Assembly (NCBI GenBank): GCA_049585195.1
Contig: JBAUZG010000141.1
Span: forward strand, 1 to 47,559
Source of the DNA: KBS-96 sp049585195
Lineage (GTDB): Bacteria > Acidobacteriota > Terriglobia > Bryobacterales > Bryobacteraceae
Direction of reading: 5' to 3'
Length of the DNA: 47,559 bases
Each line of letters starts with the position of its first letter. Within the stretch, counting starts at the first letter, position 1. The position numbers were made by a program, and so were the translations under genes. Below the pieces are notes generated by a model that was given only the letters and a program-made list of their open reading frames with translations, did no database searches and was not told where the DNA came from. Positions 39,858 to 47,559 of this stretch are shown here, piece after piece.

Positions 39858-40898
39858 ATGGAAGAGGCCCTTCCCAAAATCCGATTTCGCGATACGCAGA
39901 TCGAGATGGCGCATGGGGCAGGCGGCAAAGCCAGCCGGCGTTTGGTGGAAGGATTGTTCGCCCCGCTGCTTCTTGGCGCGTCCATGGAGCCTCTCGGAGA
40001 TGCGGCTCACTTGAGCCTCGACGGAACCCGCATCGCCGTCACGGCCGACAGTTTTGTTGTGAAACCGCTTCGGTTTCCCGGCGGCTCGATTGGAGAGCTT
40101 GCCGTAAACGGAACGGTAAACGACCTCGCGGTATCGGGCGCGATGGCCGAAGCGATGGTTGTCACGTACGTGCTCGAAGCCGGATTGCACACCGAAATCC
40201 TCGAGGCAGAGGTACGATCGATGGCCAAGGCGGCCCGCCAGGCGCAAGTCGTCATCGCGGGAGGCGATACCAAGGTTGTTGAGCACGGAAAAGCGGACAG
40301 CATGTACATCACCACCGCGGGAATCGGCCGTGTGCTTCCGCAAATGAAACTCTCGGCGCAGTCCGTTCGTCCCGGAGATCAGGTACTCCTCTCGGGGCCG
40401 ATCGGCGACCACGGCATCACAATCCTTCTAGCGCGCGGCGAACTCGATATCGAGGCCGATCTCTGCTCAGACACTCGTTCCGTGCTTCCACTCGTCCAAG
40501 CGCTTGCGCGAGCCGTCGGGCCAGGCGTGCGCTGGATGCGGGATCCCACTCGGGGCGGCGTTGCCACCTCGTTAAATGAACTGGCGCGCGATTGTGGGTT
40601 GGGCATCATAATTTTTGAAGATCGTTTGCCAATCCGCGACGCTGTTCGTGGCGCCTGTGAGTTGCTTGGCCTCGATCCCCTGCATATCGCGAACGAGGGT
40701 CAGTTCCTCGCAATCGTCGCTCCGGACTATGCTGAGGCAGCTCTCGATGCGCTGCATCAAACGCCGGGCGGTCATGCCGCTGTGATCATTGGGGAAGTGC
40801 GGCCAGAACCGGAAGAAACGGTGCTCTCTTCGACAGCGTACGGAGGAGTGCGCGTGGTGGACATGCTGGTCGGCGATCCGCTGCCGAGGATCTGCTAG
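39858..40898 (+). CDS. hypE: Hydrogenase maturation protein HypE
   Basis: 346 residues, PurM-like ATPase. N-terminal IEMAHGAGGKASRRLVEGLF, nucleotide region GSIGELAVNGTVNDLAVSGA, GGDTKVVEHGKADSMYITTA, MRDPTRGGVATSLNELARDC, and the C-terminal PRIC whose Cys346 carries carbamoyl turned to thiocyanate as the CN source. AAGGGA lies upstream of the start. Partner of HypF, encoded three genes later. Confidence 0.96.
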   Translation: MEEALPKIRFRDTQIEMAHGAGGKASRRLVEGLFAPLLLGASMEPLGDAAHLSLDGTRIAVTADSFVVKPLRFPGGSIGELAVNGTVNDLAVSGAMAEAMVVTYVLEAGLHTEILEAEVRSMAKAARQAQVVIAGGDTKVVEHGKADSMYITTAGIGRVLPQMKLSAQSVRPGDQVLLSGPIGDHGITILLARGELDIEADLCSDTRSVLPLVQALARAVGPGVRWMRDPTRGGVATSLNELARDCGLGIIIFEDRLPIRDAVRGACELLGLDPLHIANEGQFLAIVAPDYAEAALDALHQTPGGHAAVIIGEVRPEPEETVLSSTAYGGVRVVDMLVGDPLPRIC

Positions 40899-40905
40899 GG
40901 ACGCC

Positions 40906-42090
40906 ATGCTGAGTGATTGCACACTTGCGTCTCACGTGGAGGAACGGCTCCTTGAACGGAACCGGGTTTTCGAGGAATTCTTCTCGCGGGAAGCGCGCCG
41001 CCTCGCCGAAGCTTGCTACGCCATGTCCGAGCGATTTCTCGCAGGCGGACGTTTGCTTGCCTTCGGTAAAGGGCCGTATGCAACGGATGCGCAGCATGTG
41101 TCAGTGGAATTCGTGCATCCGGTCATCGTTGGGAAGCGTGCGCTTCCAGCGCTCGATCTATCCTTTCTGTTCGGTCCATGGCTCGATGCCACGCTTCGTC
41201 CGGAAGATATCGTGATGGGGTTCGGTCCTCCGGAGGGCGACGCGGAGGTCCACATGGCGATCGAGAGCGCCTCGCGGCGCGGCGCTATGACACTGGCTTT
41301 ACCAGGAGAGAAGGGGGATTACTGGTTCCGTTCCGTTGCGCCCGATCCTTTTGTGCACCAGGAAATGATTGAAATCCTGTATCACGCGCTGTGGGAGACG
41401 GTCCACGTCTTCTTTGAACATCGAGAGCTGGGATTCGACGCCGGCGAGTCCGGTTTTCTCTATCCATTCCTTGGCCGGGAAAAACAATCGGTAGCCGCGA
41501 CTGTCGCGGAGGTTGCGGAATCTATCCGCATGAAGGTCGAAGACGACGCAGGTCTGCGAGCGCAAGCTGCAAGGGAAGACGCAGCGCAAATCGCCGGCAC
41601 TGCACTCGCAATCCGCGAACGCGTGGCCCGCAGCGGTAAGTTAATTCTCTTTGGCAACGGTGGATCGGCGACAGACGCAAATGATTGGGCGATTGACTGC
41701 GTTCTCCCGCCCCACGGCTACCGCCCTGTACCGGCGATTTCACTCGCCTTCGAGCCGGCCAACATCACGGCAGTTGCCAACGACATCGGCACCGAAGTTA
41801 TCTTCTTGCGTCAGCTTATCGCGCAAGCCCGCTCGGAAGACGTAGCCATCGGAATATCGACGAGCGGTGGTTCGCGCAACATTATCATGGCGCTTGAAGA
41901 GGCTCGTAAGCGGAAGCTGTTAACGGTGGCGCTCCTAGGCTATGACGGGGGAGAGATCAAGCGGCGTGGTCTCGCGGATTATCCGGTTGTCGTCCGATCC
42001 GACTACATCCCACGGATACAGGAGATCCAGGCGTCTATTTACCACCTTATCCGCGAATTGATGGAGGATGCACCCTATGGTCAAGCGTGA
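40906..42090 (+). CDS. Tandem SIS-domain protein (GmhA-like duplicate)
   Basis: 395 residues from ATG 40906 (AGGGAC upstream; the frame is open further up inside hypE and is rejected). Two SIS domains in one chain: the first has FGKGPYATDAQHVSVEFVHP, the second FGNGGSATDANDWAIDCVLP and the loop GISTSGGSRNIIMALEEARK. GmhA-type enzymes isomerise sedoheptulose 7-phosphate as dimers or tetramers; here two copies are fused, and the first lacks the GGSA loop (GPYA instead), so it may be structural. SIS genes recur in hyp operons of high-affinity hydrogenases in soil bacteria, where the role is not known. It overlaps the next gene by 14 bp. Confidence 0.85.
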   Translation: MLSDCTLASHVEERLLERNRVFEEFFSREARRLAEACYAMSERFLAGGRLLAFGKGPYATDAQHVSVEFVHPVIVGKRALPALDLSFLFGPWLDATLRPEDIVMGFGPPEGDAEVHMAIESASRRGAMTLALPGEKGDYWFRSVAPDPFVHQEMIEILYHALWETVHVFFEHRELGFDAGESGFLYPFLGREKQSVAATVAEVAESIRMKVEDDAGLRAQAAREDAAQIAGTALAIRERVARSGKLILFGNGGSATDANDWAIDCVLPPHGYRPVPAISLAFEPANITAVANDIGTEVIFLRQLIAQARSEDVAIGISTSGGSRNIIMALEEARKRKLLTVALLGYDGGEIKRRGLADYPVVVRSDYIPRIQEIQASIYHLIRELMEDAPYGQA

Positions 42091-42322
42091 ACTCTACGGC
42101 GCGGCTGGCTGCGCCTATACACGGGAAATGCGTGAGTGGCTGGAATGGCGTGGGCGTGATTTCGTCGAATATGACATCGAGACCGATGACGCGGCACTCA
42201 AGCGGTTGCGCGAACTAACCAGTGGGCAGCACCTTGTGCCAGTCCTGGTCGAGGACGGACGCGTGACGCAGGTGGGTTGGCGAGGGCGAGGTTGCTATGT
42301 GGGTACGGGTGTTGCCTCATGA
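42077..42322 (+). CDS. Glutaredoxin-like protein of the UXX-star type (Cys form)
   Basis: 81 residues from ATG 42077, giving GGAGG (about 9 bases) a proper distance; the ATG at 42068 follows the GGAGG directly. The thioredoxin-fold core is LYGAAGCAYTREMREWLEWR, then VEYDIETDDAALKRL and LVPVLVEDGRVTQVGWRGRG. The active site is C-A-Y-T, with a TGC cysteine where relatives often carry selenocysteine. Such genes recur inside hyp operons. A redox role in maturation is inferred. The stop overlaps the hypF start (ATGA). Confidence 0.8.
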   Translation: MVKRELYGAAGCAYTREMREWLEWRGRDFVEYDIETDDAALKRLRELTSGQHLVPVLVEDGRVTQVGWRGRGCYVGTGVAS

Positions 42323-44586
42323 CCTCGGCCCAATCTATTCGCGTGCGTGGCGTAGTGCAGGGCGTTGGATTTCGCCCCTTTGTATTTCGCTTGGCGCAAG
42401 CCAATACTTTGGCCGGATGGGTTTTGAACCAAGAAGAGGGAGTTGAGATTCACCTTGAGGGTGAAGAACGCGCTCTCGATGCGTTTCTGCACGATCTAAC
42501 AGATCACCCTCCGCCCGCCGCCTGCATCACCGCAATCGACATCGAAAACGCAGAGCCATTTGGGCTCAAGGACTTCGTTATCCGCGAAGGCCGCCGCCGG
42601 AGTCGTCCCTCCGTTCGCATCTCTCCTGACCTGCCCGTCTGTGATGCGTGCCTTGCCGAGCTGTTCGATCCTCACAACCAGCGCTACGGCTATTCCTACA
42701 TCAACTGCACCGACTGCGGTCCTCGCTACAGCATTGTGCTGGGTCTGCCGTATGACCGGCATCGAACGACGATGGCGCACTGGCCGCTCGACGAAGCTTG
42801 CGCCGGCCAATATCACGATCCCTCCGACCGGCGCTTCCATGCCCAGCCGGTTGCCTGTCCCGATTGTGGGCCGCACTATTTCCTGCTTAGTGGTAGTGAG
42901 TTGATCGAGGGCGACGAAGCAAGTATCGCTAAAGCTGCCGAGCTGCTGGGCGCAGGCGCAATCGTCGCGGTCAAGGGATTGGGCGGTTATCACCTTGCAT
43001 GCGACGCAAGGAACACTCGCACGGTAACCACTCTGCGGAATCGCAAATTTCGCAAGGAGAAGCCATTCGCCGTGATGGCACGGAATCTAAGCGTGGCCCG
43101 CAGTCTCGTCGAACTCTCCGCAGAAGCGGAAATGCTGATAAAGTCTCCGGCCCGGCCTATCGTTTTGGCTCCGGCAAAAGCGTACATGGACGGAGTTGCT
43201 CCCGAAAACGACGAACTTGGTGTCATGCTGCCGTACACGCCCCTTCATCACCTGCTGTTTGCAGGCGGCGCGCCGGACGTTCTGGTGATGACCAGCGCGA
43301 ATCGCTCGAGTGAGCCGATCGCCTATGTCGACGATGATGCAACGGAGCGGCTAGCCGGCATTGCCGACGCGTTCCTGATTGGACAGCGCCCGATCGCCCG
43401 CCGCGTAGACGACTCGGTGGTGCGCGCCGGCGCCTTCGGCCCGATTATCCTTCGCCGGTCTCGTGGATACGCACCCGCTTCTGTCGCCCAGTTGCCCACG
43501 CGCCGGCCTATTCTTGCAGTCGGGGCGGATTTGAAGAATACCGTTGCGCTTGTCGTCGACGGCCAGGCATTCGTCAGCCAGCACATCGGAGATCTCGAAC
43601 ACTACCAATCGCTCCAAGCGTTCAAACAGACGATTGACGATCTTACGTCGATGTACGACGTCTGCTGGGACGATGTGCTGGTCGCCTGCGACAAGCATCC
43701 GCAATACCTTTCTGCCCTGCATGCACTCGCGCTTCCCGCCCCGGAAATACAGGCTGTTCAGCATCATCGAGCGCACGTGGCCTCCGTTCTCGCTGAGCGT
43801 CAGGCGTGGAGCCAACACGTAGTCGGCGTGAGCTTCGACGGCACAGGCTATGGCGATGACGGCGCCATCTGGGGTGGCGAGTTTTTCGAGGGAAGTATCG
43901 AGAGCGGCTTCAATCGAGTAGCTCATCTTCGATATGCCTCGCTTCCCGGCGGCGATGCAGCGGCTCAGCATCCCGTGCAAGCGGCTGCCGGATTTCTAGC
44001 TGCATTCGATGGAATGCCCGATCTTGCCAAGGACCCGTTCCGGTTTCCCAGGCGCTTCGATGACTCCTTACAATTGGCTCGCAAAGCCATACGGTCCTTC
44101 CCGACCACGTCGATGGGCCGCCTGTTTGATACGGCTGCTGCTTTGCTCGGATTCACGCGGCCAATCAGCTTCGAGGGTCAGGCTGCAATGTGGCTCGAAC
44201 AGCTTGCGCGGAAAGCCCCTCCAGTCGAGCCGTATGCATTTCCGTTCTCGGGCGCCGAGCTTGATTTTCACCCTCTGCTGCGACGCATCATCGAAGATCG
44301 CCTTCGCGGCAGGGAACTGTCCCTGATTGCGCGAGCCTTTCAACGAGGCATAGCCCAAGGATTGTGCGATGCGGTAATGACATTATGTGAAAAAGGGACG
44401 AAAACCGTTGTTCTTTCAGGAGGCGTATTTCAAAACGAACTGCTCCTCGAGGACGTGAAATCCCTGTTGGGGCCAACGCGCCTTTGCGTCTGGACGAATC
44501 ACTTTGTCCCTCCAAACGATGGCGGCATTAGTTTAGGGCAAGCGGCCTTGGTGGCAGCCGCCGGGAGGCAATGCCTCGATGCATGA
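42319..44586 (+). CDS. hypF: Carbamoyltransferase HypF
   Basis: 755 residues from ATG 42319 (ATGA overlap; the open frame 14 codons further up is not needed). Order: acylphosphatase domain (RVRGVVQGVGFRPFVFRLA), zinc-finger pairs (CDACLAELF, INCTDCGPRY, CPDCGPHY), YrdC-like domain (KGLGGYHLACDA, RKEKPFAVM), Kae1-like domain (VQHHRAHVASVLAE, SFDGTGYGDDGAIWGGEF, VVLSGGVFQNELL). It makes carbamoyl-AMP and loads HypE's C-terminal cysteine. Overlaps hypA by 8 bp. Confidence 0.96.
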   Translation: MTSAQSIRVRGVVQGVGFRPFVFRLAQANTLAGWVLNQEEGVEIHLEGEERALDAFLHDLTDHPPPAACITAIDIENAEPFGLKDFVIREGRRRSRPSVRISPDLPVCDACLAELFDPHNQRYGYSYINCTDCGPRYSIVLGLPYDRHRTTMAHWPLDEACAGQYHDPSDRRFHAQPVACPDCGPHYFLLSGSELIEGDEASIAKAAELLGAGAIVAVKGLGGYHLACDARNTRTVTTLRNRKFRKEKPFAVMARNLSVARSLVELSAEAEMLIKSPARPIVLAPAKAYMDGVAPENDELGVMLPYTPLHHLLFAGGAPDVLVMTSANRSSEPIAYVDDDATERLAGIADAFLIGQRPIARRVDDSVVRAGAFGPIILRRSRGYAPASVAQLPTRRPILAVGADLKNTVALVVDGQAFVSQHIGDLEHYQSLQAFKQTIDDLTSMYDVCWDDVLVACDKHPQYLSALHALALPAPEIQAVQHHRAHVASVLAERQAWSQHVVGVSFDGTGYGDDGAIWGGEFFEGSIESGFNRVAHLRYASLPGGDAAAQHPVQAAAGFLAAFDGMPDLAKDPFRFPRRFDDSLQLARKAIRSFPTTSMGRLFDTAAALLGFTRPISFEGQAAMWLEQLARKAPPVEPYAFPFSGAELDFHPLLRRIIEDRLRGRELSLIARAFQRGIAQGLCDAVMTLCEKGTKTVVLSGGVFQNELLLEDVKSLLGPTRLCVWTNHFVPPNDGGISLGQAALVAAAGRQCLDA

Positions 44587-44944
44587 ACTCTCCATTGCAA
44601 TGAGCATCGTGGACGCTGCCGAGGAAGAATCCGCGCGCCGCGGTGGCGCGTGTGTGAGCGCGGTGTATCTGAGGCTCGGGGCGCTGTCGGGCGTCGTCAA
44701 GGAAGCCCTTCTTTCCTCGTACGCTCTGGCTTGCGAAGGAACCGCATTGCAAGACTCTCGTCTCGTGATCGAGGAACTTCCTGTCGTGGTTTACTGCCCG
44801 ACCTGCCGAGACCGACGATCACTGCCTTCCATACAACGTTTTTGTTGTCCGGTCTGCGGCACGGCAACGGGCGAAGTAGTCCAAGGCAAAGAGATCGAGG
44901 TCAGTGCGTTGGAGATCGAGGAATTAGCGTGGAACCCCGGATAG
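44579..44944 (+). CDS. hypA: Nickel metallochaperone HypA
   Basis: 121 residues starting MHELSIAMSIV, with the nickel-binding His2 and the zinc site CPTC...CPVC. A few residues after the zinc site (GEVVQGKEIEVSALEIEE) complete the family pattern. It works with HypB to insert nickel into the hydrogenase large subunit. Overlaps hypF by 8 bp and hypB by 16 bp. Confidence 0.95.
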   Translation: MHELSIAMSIVDAAEEESARRGGACVSAVYLRLGALSGVVKEALLSSYALACEGTALQDSRLVIEELPVVVYCPTCRDRRSLPSIQRFCCPVCGTATGEVVQGKEIEVSALEIEELAWNPG

Positions 44945-45609
44945 TCGAAGTGCGCCGGAATGTTCTGAAGCAAAACGATCTGGTGGCCCATTCGTTGCGC
45001 GACCGATTCCACGCAGCCGGAGTGTTCGCCGTCAGTTTGGTCTCAAGCCCCGGCTCGGGCAAAACCGCGTTCCTCGAAAAAACACTCACATTGGTCGGCC
45101 AAAAATACCGAGTGGCTGCCGTCGTCGGCGACTTGGCGACCGAGAACGATGCCGCGCGGCTCGCGAGAAGCGGCGCTCCCGTGAAACAGATCACGACCGG
45201 CACGCTCTGTCACCTCGAAGCCGCCATGATCCAGAGCGCGGTCGCCGATTGGGATCTACGTCAACTCGACTACTTGTTCATCGAAAATGTTGGGAATCTG
45301 GTTTGTCCATCGTCGTACGATCTTGGCGAAGAGCTGCGCGCCGTGCTGCTTTCAGTCACCGAAGGCGAGGACAAACCCCTAAAGTATCCAACCATCTTCC
45401 ATAGTGCTGACGTGGCTATCGTCACGAAAACGGATCTGGCAAAAGCCGTGGACTTCGACTGGAATGCCGCTCTCCGCAATATCGAGCGTGTCCGTCCAGG
45501 CATGAAGGTTTTAGGCGCTTCGGCAAAGACTGGAGACGGAATGAACCAGTGGCTGGAATTTCTGGCGGACGCGATGACCGCTTGCCGAGAACCGACACGA
45601 ACGGCCTAA
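44929..45609 (+). CDS. hypB: GTPase HypB for nickel insertion
   Basis: 226 residues from GTG 44929 (GAGG nine bases upstream, overlapping hypA); the frame is open earlier but only as a shadow of hypA. Motifs: P-loop SSPGSGKTAF, VVGDLATENDAARL, TGTLCHLEAAMIQSA (metal-binding Cys and His at the GTPase interface), FIENVGNLVCPSSYDLGE and VTKTDLAKAV. There is no N-terminal CxxCGC or histidine-rich stretch, so it lacks the nickel storage function. Confidence 0.95.
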   Translation: MEPRIVEVRRNVLKQNDLVAHSLRDRFHAAGVFAVSLVSSPGSGKTAFLEKTLTLVGQKYRVAAVVGDLATENDAARLARSGAPVKQITTGTLCHLEAAMIQSAVADWDLRQLDYLFIENVGNLVCPSSYDLGEELRAVLLSVTEGEDKPLKYPTIFHSADVAIVTKTDLAKAVDFDWNAALRNIERVRPGMKVLGASAKTGDGMNQWLEFLADAMTACREPTRTA

Positions 45610-45620
45610 GCTCACGGAGC

Positions 45621-46133
45621 ATGAGTGGTGCGTCGATCATTGGGCTGATCTCTGACACGCATGGCCTTCTACGTCCGTGCGCTCTGGCAGCTCTGCAAGG
45701 GTCGGACTTAATCATTCATGCTGGGGATATTGGCAACGCCAAAATCATCGAACAGCTACATGCAGTGGCGCCCGTCGTGGCCGTCAGAGGGAATATTGAC
45801 AAGGGCGCCTGGGCATCGCAGTTGCCCATGACGGCAGTTGTCGAATCTGGTTCGGCCCTGATATACGTCCTGCACGACGTTCAGCAGCTTGATCTCGATC
45901 CGGCTGCCGGCGCGTTCAATTTTGTGATCAGTGGACACTCGCACAAGCCTAGTCGCACCGAACGCTGCGACGTCGTATACGTGAACCCTGGAAGCGCCGG
46001 ACCGCGACGCTTTCAGTTACCGATAACCGTTGCACGGCTCAATTTAGCTCACTCCCCATGGACGGTTGATCTTATCGACCTGACATGTTTTGAGGCCCAG
46101 AGATACGCTCCAAGGGACCGTGAGTTCGCGTGA
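45621..46133 (+). CDS. Metallophosphoesterase (YfcE/MJ0936 type)
   Basis: 170 residues from ATG 45621 (GGAG just upstream). Calcineurin-like motifs in order: ISDTHG, HAGDIG, VAVRGNIDKG and ISGHSHKP, followed by YVNPGSAGPRRF. Family members cleave phosphodiesters with manganese or similar metals. It follows hypB by 11 bp and so ends the hyp transcript, though a link to hydrogenase maturation is not known. Confidence 0.88.
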   Translation: MSGASIIGLISDTHGLLRPCALAALQGSDLIIHAGDIGNAKIIEQLHAVAPVVAVRGNIDKGAWASQLPMTAVVESGSALIYVLHDVQQLDLDPAAGAFNFVISGHSHKPSRTERCDVVYVNPGSAGPRRFQLPITVARLNLAHSPWTVDLIDLTCFEAQRYAPRDREFA

Positions 46134-46145
46134 AAAGCCAAAAAG

Positions 46146-46499
46146 ATGTTTCGTAAGTTTGTGATTGCCGAACTCGGTGTTTTGACCACAGACCCGGCCA
46201 TTAACAGCGCAATCGCAGAGTGGCCGTTCCCTTCACTTGCGAAGAGCAAGGGCACCTGGCTCGGCACCCTGGATATGACACACTTTTACCCGGCCCCGAT
46301 GCGGATGGATGAGACCTGCCATGTTCACACGGGTTTTCCTGAGAATCTGCAAAGACCGATGGAGAACATCGTGGATGCTTTCCTCTACTTCGGCCCCGGG
46401 GACTCGATGGTGACGGAGCAAATGCAATCCGTCGCGCCGCCCCGAGCCGGTCCACTCAGCCTGAATTCCGAAATTAAGCATGGAAGTGAGCTGGTGTAG
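46146..46499 (+). CDS. Unknown protein, probably a C-terminal fragment beside an insertion sequence
   Basis: 117 residues with no signal peptide. The middle, TWLGTLDMTHFYPAPMRMDE and LQRPMENIVDAFLYFGPGDS, reads like the end of a larger globular protein, but I cannot name the family. The last 20 residues are polar, and the stop is 14 bp from the transposase stop, so the original end may have been cut off by the insertion sequence. It follows the phosphoesterase gene by 12 bp. Confidence 0.45.
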   Translation: MFRKFVIAELGVLTTDPAINSAIAEWPFPSLAKSKGTWLGTLDMTHFYPAPMRMDETCHVHTGFPENLQRPMENIVDAFLYFGPGDSMVTEQMQSVAPPRAGPLSLNSEIKHGSELV

Positions 46500-46512
46500 G
46501 GGGAGACCGGTA

Positions 46513-47559
46513 TCAAGTTGCGATGGCTGGATTGAACTTCGGCGAAGTTGGAATATTCCAGCGCAAGATGTTGTCGAGTAAGGCGCTTCGTGCTTTTAGT
46601 CCGCCCCAGCTTTCCGAGAGATGAAGCACCAGGCGTCGGCCGGCACGACCGAGAATGGCTCCGCAGGTCAGCACTTGGGTGCGCAGCGTGGCTGGCTCTT
46701 TATAGCTAGGCAAGCCGATTGCGCGCTGGAACTCCGCCAGGAGATTGAAGACCAACAGCACGGCCCGGAAGGCAGCCTCGGTAGCGAAGAACTTCTGCAA
46801 GCGGAAGCCATCGGCTCCCAGATCGTGCTTCAGCTCGGCGATTCGATTTTCCACATCTGCGCGGTGATTGTAATCCCGCCAGACTTCCTCGGCGGCTTGC
46901 GTCTGGCTGGTTACGAAAATCCGAAACGTGTAGCCCGGCACGTCAATCAGTTTGCGACCGGCGCTAGAGCGTGATTCGCGCACACGTTCACGCACCGCGA
47001 TGAAGCGCCGCTCGGTTTTCCAACCCCAGAGTTGTAAGCGGAACTCACCGATAGCGTAATTCTCATCCAGAGGCTGCCATTGCTCGACACACTGTGCGGC
47101 GCGCTGCACCCACTTGGTCATACGCGCGACTACAATGTAGGGCAGACGGCGCTCTTCTAAAAAGCTGAGCAGTTCGTCATCGAAGAAGCCTGAATCAGCA
47201 CGTACGACACGAATGGTTTGGCGCTGCTGCCACAGCGCTAGCGCTTCTTTGAGAAACTCGACTACTCCGCGCGCTGGTCCGCAGTTGCCGCTGCGTAACC
47301 AGCCATGGAGTAGGAAGTGAGCCTCGGCTAGAACGGCCAGCAAAGGATGATGACTGGGGCGGCCATGCTTGCGTGGGTTGTGTCCCTTGAGCGAGCCCTC
47401 CTGCTGTCCATAGCGCTCAAATACGGTAGAATCCAGGTCCAGGCTGTAACCTTCGTTTCGCACCGGCAAGCGCTCGATCTGCCACTCCGTGAGAGGCGCA
47501 TAGAACTGATGAACTTCTCCCATTCCAAAGCGCCGAAACAGATTGCGGATCGTGTCATC
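46513..47559 (-). mobile_element. IS1380-family transposase, 5' end outside window
   Basis: The frame is open to the right edge: upstream of the Met at 47523 it continues with DDTIRNLFRRFG, which belongs to the family, so the true start lies beyond the window. Visible blocks of the DDE transposase: LDLDSTVFERYGQQEGSLKG (first Asp), RVVRADSGFFDDELLSFLEE (second Asp), EEVWRDYNHRADVENRIAEL (Glu) and KHDLGADGFRLQKFFATEAA. The catalytic triad is intact in what can be seen. The insertion sequence's left terminal repeat should lie just below 46513; without the other end it cannot be delimited. Confidence 0.9.

Noticed and set aside
42077..42322. Selenocysteine in the UXX-star-type protein
   Set aside because: The active-site codon is TGC (Cys), not TGA, so no recoding is needed.
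44650..44928. Upstream extension of hypB inside hypA
   Set aside because: The extra 93 residues are an out-of-frame reading of hypA; GTG 44929 has a ribosome site and begins the family sequence.

Overview
The window looks like a chromosomal segment of an acidobacterium, probably from the Solibacter/Bryobacter side of the phylum. This is inferred from gene content only: many secreted serine hydrolases and an S9 peptidase, a Tat-exported DUF362 protein, a two-subunit molybdenum hydroxylase, a diheme cytochrome of the CytC_RC type, a hyp operon with a SIS-domain gene, and GC-rich codon use. No taxonomic marker gene is present.

Layout. 1-3.7 kb: a sigma-factor tail, a beta-lactamase-fold hydrolase, a small secreted protein and an OmpA-type envelope protein with a clear terminator. 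3.8-7.2 kb: a sulfur-transfer operon made of a cysteine synthase, a JAMM peptidase, a ThiS-MoeB-rhodanese fusion and a methyltransferase whose stop codon lies in a MITE-like repeat. 7.5-13.5 kb: secreted or exported proteins (DUF362, prolyl oligopeptidase, NHL propeller, cytochrome). 13.7-15.4 kb: an intact tRNA-Phe gene and, 1651 bp away, an exact 48-nt copy of its 3' end. These bracket a decayed integrated element with an integrase remnant, a fragment of a type I-U/I-G CRISPR Cas protein (Csb2) and a HigBA-like toxin-antitoxin pair. 15.6-19 kb: MgtC, a DUF1479 oxygenase and a divergent AraC regulator. 19.2-22.5 kb: a YjfI-PspA-DUF4178-lipoprotein membrane-stress operon. 22.8-25.2 kb: a nitronate monooxygenase, a broken SDR gene, a cyclase/kynurenine formamidase-like enzyme and a third repeat copy.

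25.9-31 kb is the most unusual part. Two paralogous dynamin-like GTPase genes and a gene of unknown function lie in one direction, and each GTPase gene is preceded by a sequence that folds as a fluoride (crcB-class) riboswitch aptamer. Both aptamers carry the same G-C replacement of a normally A-U tertiary pair. I know of no description of fluoride riboswitches controlling dynamins. Fluoro-metal complexes are classical GTPase transition-state mimics, so a fluoride-responsive membrane-remodelling system is a reasonable hypothesis.

31.3-37.7 kb: an ABC exporter, a membrane protein, a Ub/Mut7-C RNase-fold protein and an IorAB-type molybdenum hydroxylase. 38.2-46.1 kb: a tightly overlapping [NiFe]-hydrogenase maturation operon, hypC-hypD-hypE-SIS-glutaredoxin-like-hypF-hypA-hypB-phosphoesterase, preceded by a YceI-like fragment. 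No hydrogenase structural genes are in the window. The right end is a partial IS1380-family transposase that runs off the edge.
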